Positions 5,570 to 6,848 of a stretch of DNA of 6,848 bases are shown here, piece after piece. The translations under genes were made by a program, and so were the position numbers. The notes under the pieces were generated by a model. It saw nothing but the letters and a program-made list of their open reading frames with translations, was not told where the DNA came from and made no database searches. Source of the stretch: Oligoflexaceae bacterium (GTDB lineage Bacteria; Bdellovibrionota_B; Oligoflexia; Oligoflexales; Oligoflexaceae); contig CANJJY010000249.1 in NCBI GenBank assembly GCA_947474445.1, forward strand, positions 1-6,848, in the 5' to 3' direction. Each line of letters opens with the position of its first letter. The stretch's first letter is position 1.

Positions 5570-6848
5570 TCAAGTTTTGGAGACAGGGAGGCGGGGCGCA
5601 ATCCTCGCTTCTTTGCCACTGATCGACAGAGGATTCGCCACCTTGCTCCGAGCCTGGACATTGGATTTCCGCGGAGTTTCCGCTGTAAATGTGGGGCTCG
5701 AACCAAAAGGTAAAGGCTTCCGACTGATACTGGCCATGATCTTAGCCCAGACCGTCAGGCCTCCGTTACTCCCCGTGAGGTTGGTCCGCTCGTTCTGATC
5801 ATTGCCAACCCACGCAACAGCCAGCTTATCTCCCGTGAATCCAGCAAACCAACTATCGCGCTGACCATTGGTCGTTCCCGTCTTGCCGGCTGCCGTGAGG
5901 CCGCGCGGTAGGTAATCATAAGCCGAAACGCCCGTTCCGCGATCGACGACGGCTCGCATGGCGACTTTTAGCTCTTGAATCGCCTTCTCATCGAAGACTC
6001 TTTGGGATCTGAGCGGGTAGCTGCGCAGCGGCTTTCCATCTCGCGTCAGAACCACGCGTACGGTCTTGAGTTCACTGTAGCTGCCACCGGTAAAGATGGT
6101 GTGATACATCCCCGCCACTTCAAAGGGACTCATGCCCATCGATCCGAGCATGATCGAAGGCGTTCCGGGAATGTCTTGCCTGCCCGTCAACTTCTGAAAG
6201 GTTTCCTTCACCTTATCGATGCCGACGTGCATACCGAGTCGAACGGCGGCTTGGTTATAGGATTTGCTCAGCATCGTGAGCAGCGAGACCTGACCGTGAT
6301 TCGCATCATCGAAGTTTTTTGGCTCCCAGTATTCACCTGGCCTGATCATGACTTTAACCGGGTCGTCCGCGACGGTGGTCTGGAGAGAATAGTGATCAGA
6401 GTCATCGAGCGCGGCCAGCAGCACCGCTGGTTTGGCTAAAGATCCGATGGAACGCCGCGCGTCTAGAGCGCGATTGAAGCCTTGATAGCCAGACACCTTG
6501 CTTCCGATGATCGCCTGCACCTCACCTTCCTCTGATACGACAACGGCGGCGACTTCGAGCTTGTCAGCTCTTTTTCCTTGGGCTTTAACAAAGGCGCTCA
6601 CGGCCTTTTCACTCTTCCATTGAACGAGAGGATCGAGGCCTGTGAAAATTTGCAGACCAGCGGCGGCGAGGTAATCCGTCTCGTAGTCGCGCTGAAGGTT
6701 ACGTCGTACGAGATCAAGGTAGGCAGGAAAGCGATTAGGGGTCCAGCGCAGGGAGGGATTCACCTTGATGGGTTTTTTGCTGGCGATCGCGAAGGCTTGG
6801 GTTGAAAGTTTTTTCTGCTCGACCATGACCTTGAGGACGAGGTTACGG
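5570..6848 (-). CDS. mrcB: Penicillin-binding protein 1B, C-terminal transpeptidase part (5'-partial at window edge)
   Basis: The protein is a bifunctional class A PBP: glycosyltransferase and transpeptidase that polymerise and cross-link peptidoglycan on the periplasmic face of the inner membrane. Only the end of the inter-domain region and the transpeptidase domain are in the window. Numbering from the Met at 6826, the catalytic motifs are SLAK (129-132, nucleophile Ser129 at 6440-6442), SYN (189-191) and KTGT (315-318). RRSIGSLAKP is the same block that surrounds Ser510 in E. coli PBP1b, and GLQIFTGLDP, LGMHVGI and DSWFAGFTG also match that family. Met 6826 is not the true start: the frame continues to the edge as RNLVLKV, matching RRNLVLRLL before this point in E. 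coli PBP1b. The glycosyltransferase domain and membrane anchor therefore lie outside the window. After the transpeptidase there is a basic tail of about 45 residues. The gene ends 3 bases from the convergent protease gene. All visible active-site motifs are intact. Confidence 0.94.
   Translation of the reverse strand, partial: RNLVLKVMVEQKKLSTQAFAIASKKPIKVNPSLRWTPNRFPAYLDLVRRNLQRDYETDYLAAAGLQIFTGLDPLVQWKSEKAVSAFVKAQGKRADKLEVAAVVVSEEGEVQAIIGSKVSGYQGFNRALDARRSIGSLAKPAVLLAALDDSDHYSLQTTVADDPVKVMIRPGEYWEPKNFDDANHGQVSLLTMLSKSYNQAAVRLGMHVGIDKVKETFQKLTGRQDIPGTPSIMLGSMGMSPFEVAGMYHTIFTGGSYSELKTVRVVLTRDGKPLRSYPLRSQRVFDEKAIQELKVAMRAVVDRGTGVSAYDYLPRGLTAAGKTGTTNGQRDSWFAGFTGDKLAVAWVGNDQNERTNLTGSNGGLTVWAKIMASISRKPLPFGSSPTFTAETPRKSNVQARSKVANPLSISGKEARIAPRLPVSKT
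5588..5614 (+). terminator. Candidate terminator of the protease gene, inside the PBP gene
   Basis: GCGGGG (5591-5596), loop CGCAAT, and CCTCGC (5603-5608) form a 6-pair stem with one G.U wobble, which can extend outwards to G5588-C5611. TTCTTT (5609-5614) forms a T-rich tail that partly pairs with the outer stem. In the minus-strand RNA the wobble becomes an A-C mismatch and no T-run follows, so the structure suits plus-strand transcripts. It lies about 25 bases past the protease stop. Confidence 0.42.

Noticed and set aside
5975..6439. Plus-strand frame of 154 residues opposite the PBP gene
   Set aside because: It is antisense to well-conserved transpeptidase codons, has Arg/His-rich shadow composition, and has no motif of its own.

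Overview
The window holds two complete plus-strand genes and one minus-strand gene that runs off the right edge. All three products act in the cell envelope. From left to right: a possible 3' tail of an upstream gene (to about base 52); a mostly non-coding stretch; a small secreted beta-rich protein that looks like an outer-membrane beta-barrel (409-1254); a leader of about 240 bases; a very large predicted lipoprotein carrying a metzincin zinc-protease domain (1493-5566); and, convergent to it after only 3 bases, the C-terminal half of a class A penicillin-binding protein of the PBP1b type (5570-6848, minus strand).

The organism is a diderm (Gram-negative) bacterium. The PBP1b-type transpeptidase, the lipoprotein signal and the probable outer-membrane barrel all point that way. 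The style of the proteins (lipoprotein metzincin, PBP1b, an orphan small barrel, moderate base composition, good Shine-Dalgarno sites) would fit the Bdellovibrionota/Oligoflexia or a neighbouring former deltaproteobacterial group. That is an inference from memory; no marker gene here fixes the taxon.

Both plus-strand genes probably start downstream of their longest possible start. Ribosome-binding sites and signal peptides favour GTG 409 rather than GTG 322 for the barrel protein, and ATG 1493 rather than GTG 1469 for the protease. The protease combines a roughly 400-residue N-terminal region with no recognised family, a catalytic domain with HExxHxxGxxH and a Met-turn, an enlarged insert just before the zinc motif, and a helical C-terminal region of about 550 residues.

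The most unusual nucleotide-level structure is the junction of the two convergent genes. With 3 bases between the stops there is no room for terminators, but a plus-sense hairpin with a T-rich tail lies inside the end of the PBP gene, and a minus-sense hairpin with a TTTT tail lies inside the end of the protease gene. In each case the G.U wobble falls on the strand expected to be transcribed. The two mRNAs would therefore overlap at their 3' ends by about 110 bases. No tRNA, rRNA, CRISPR array or insertion sequence was seen.
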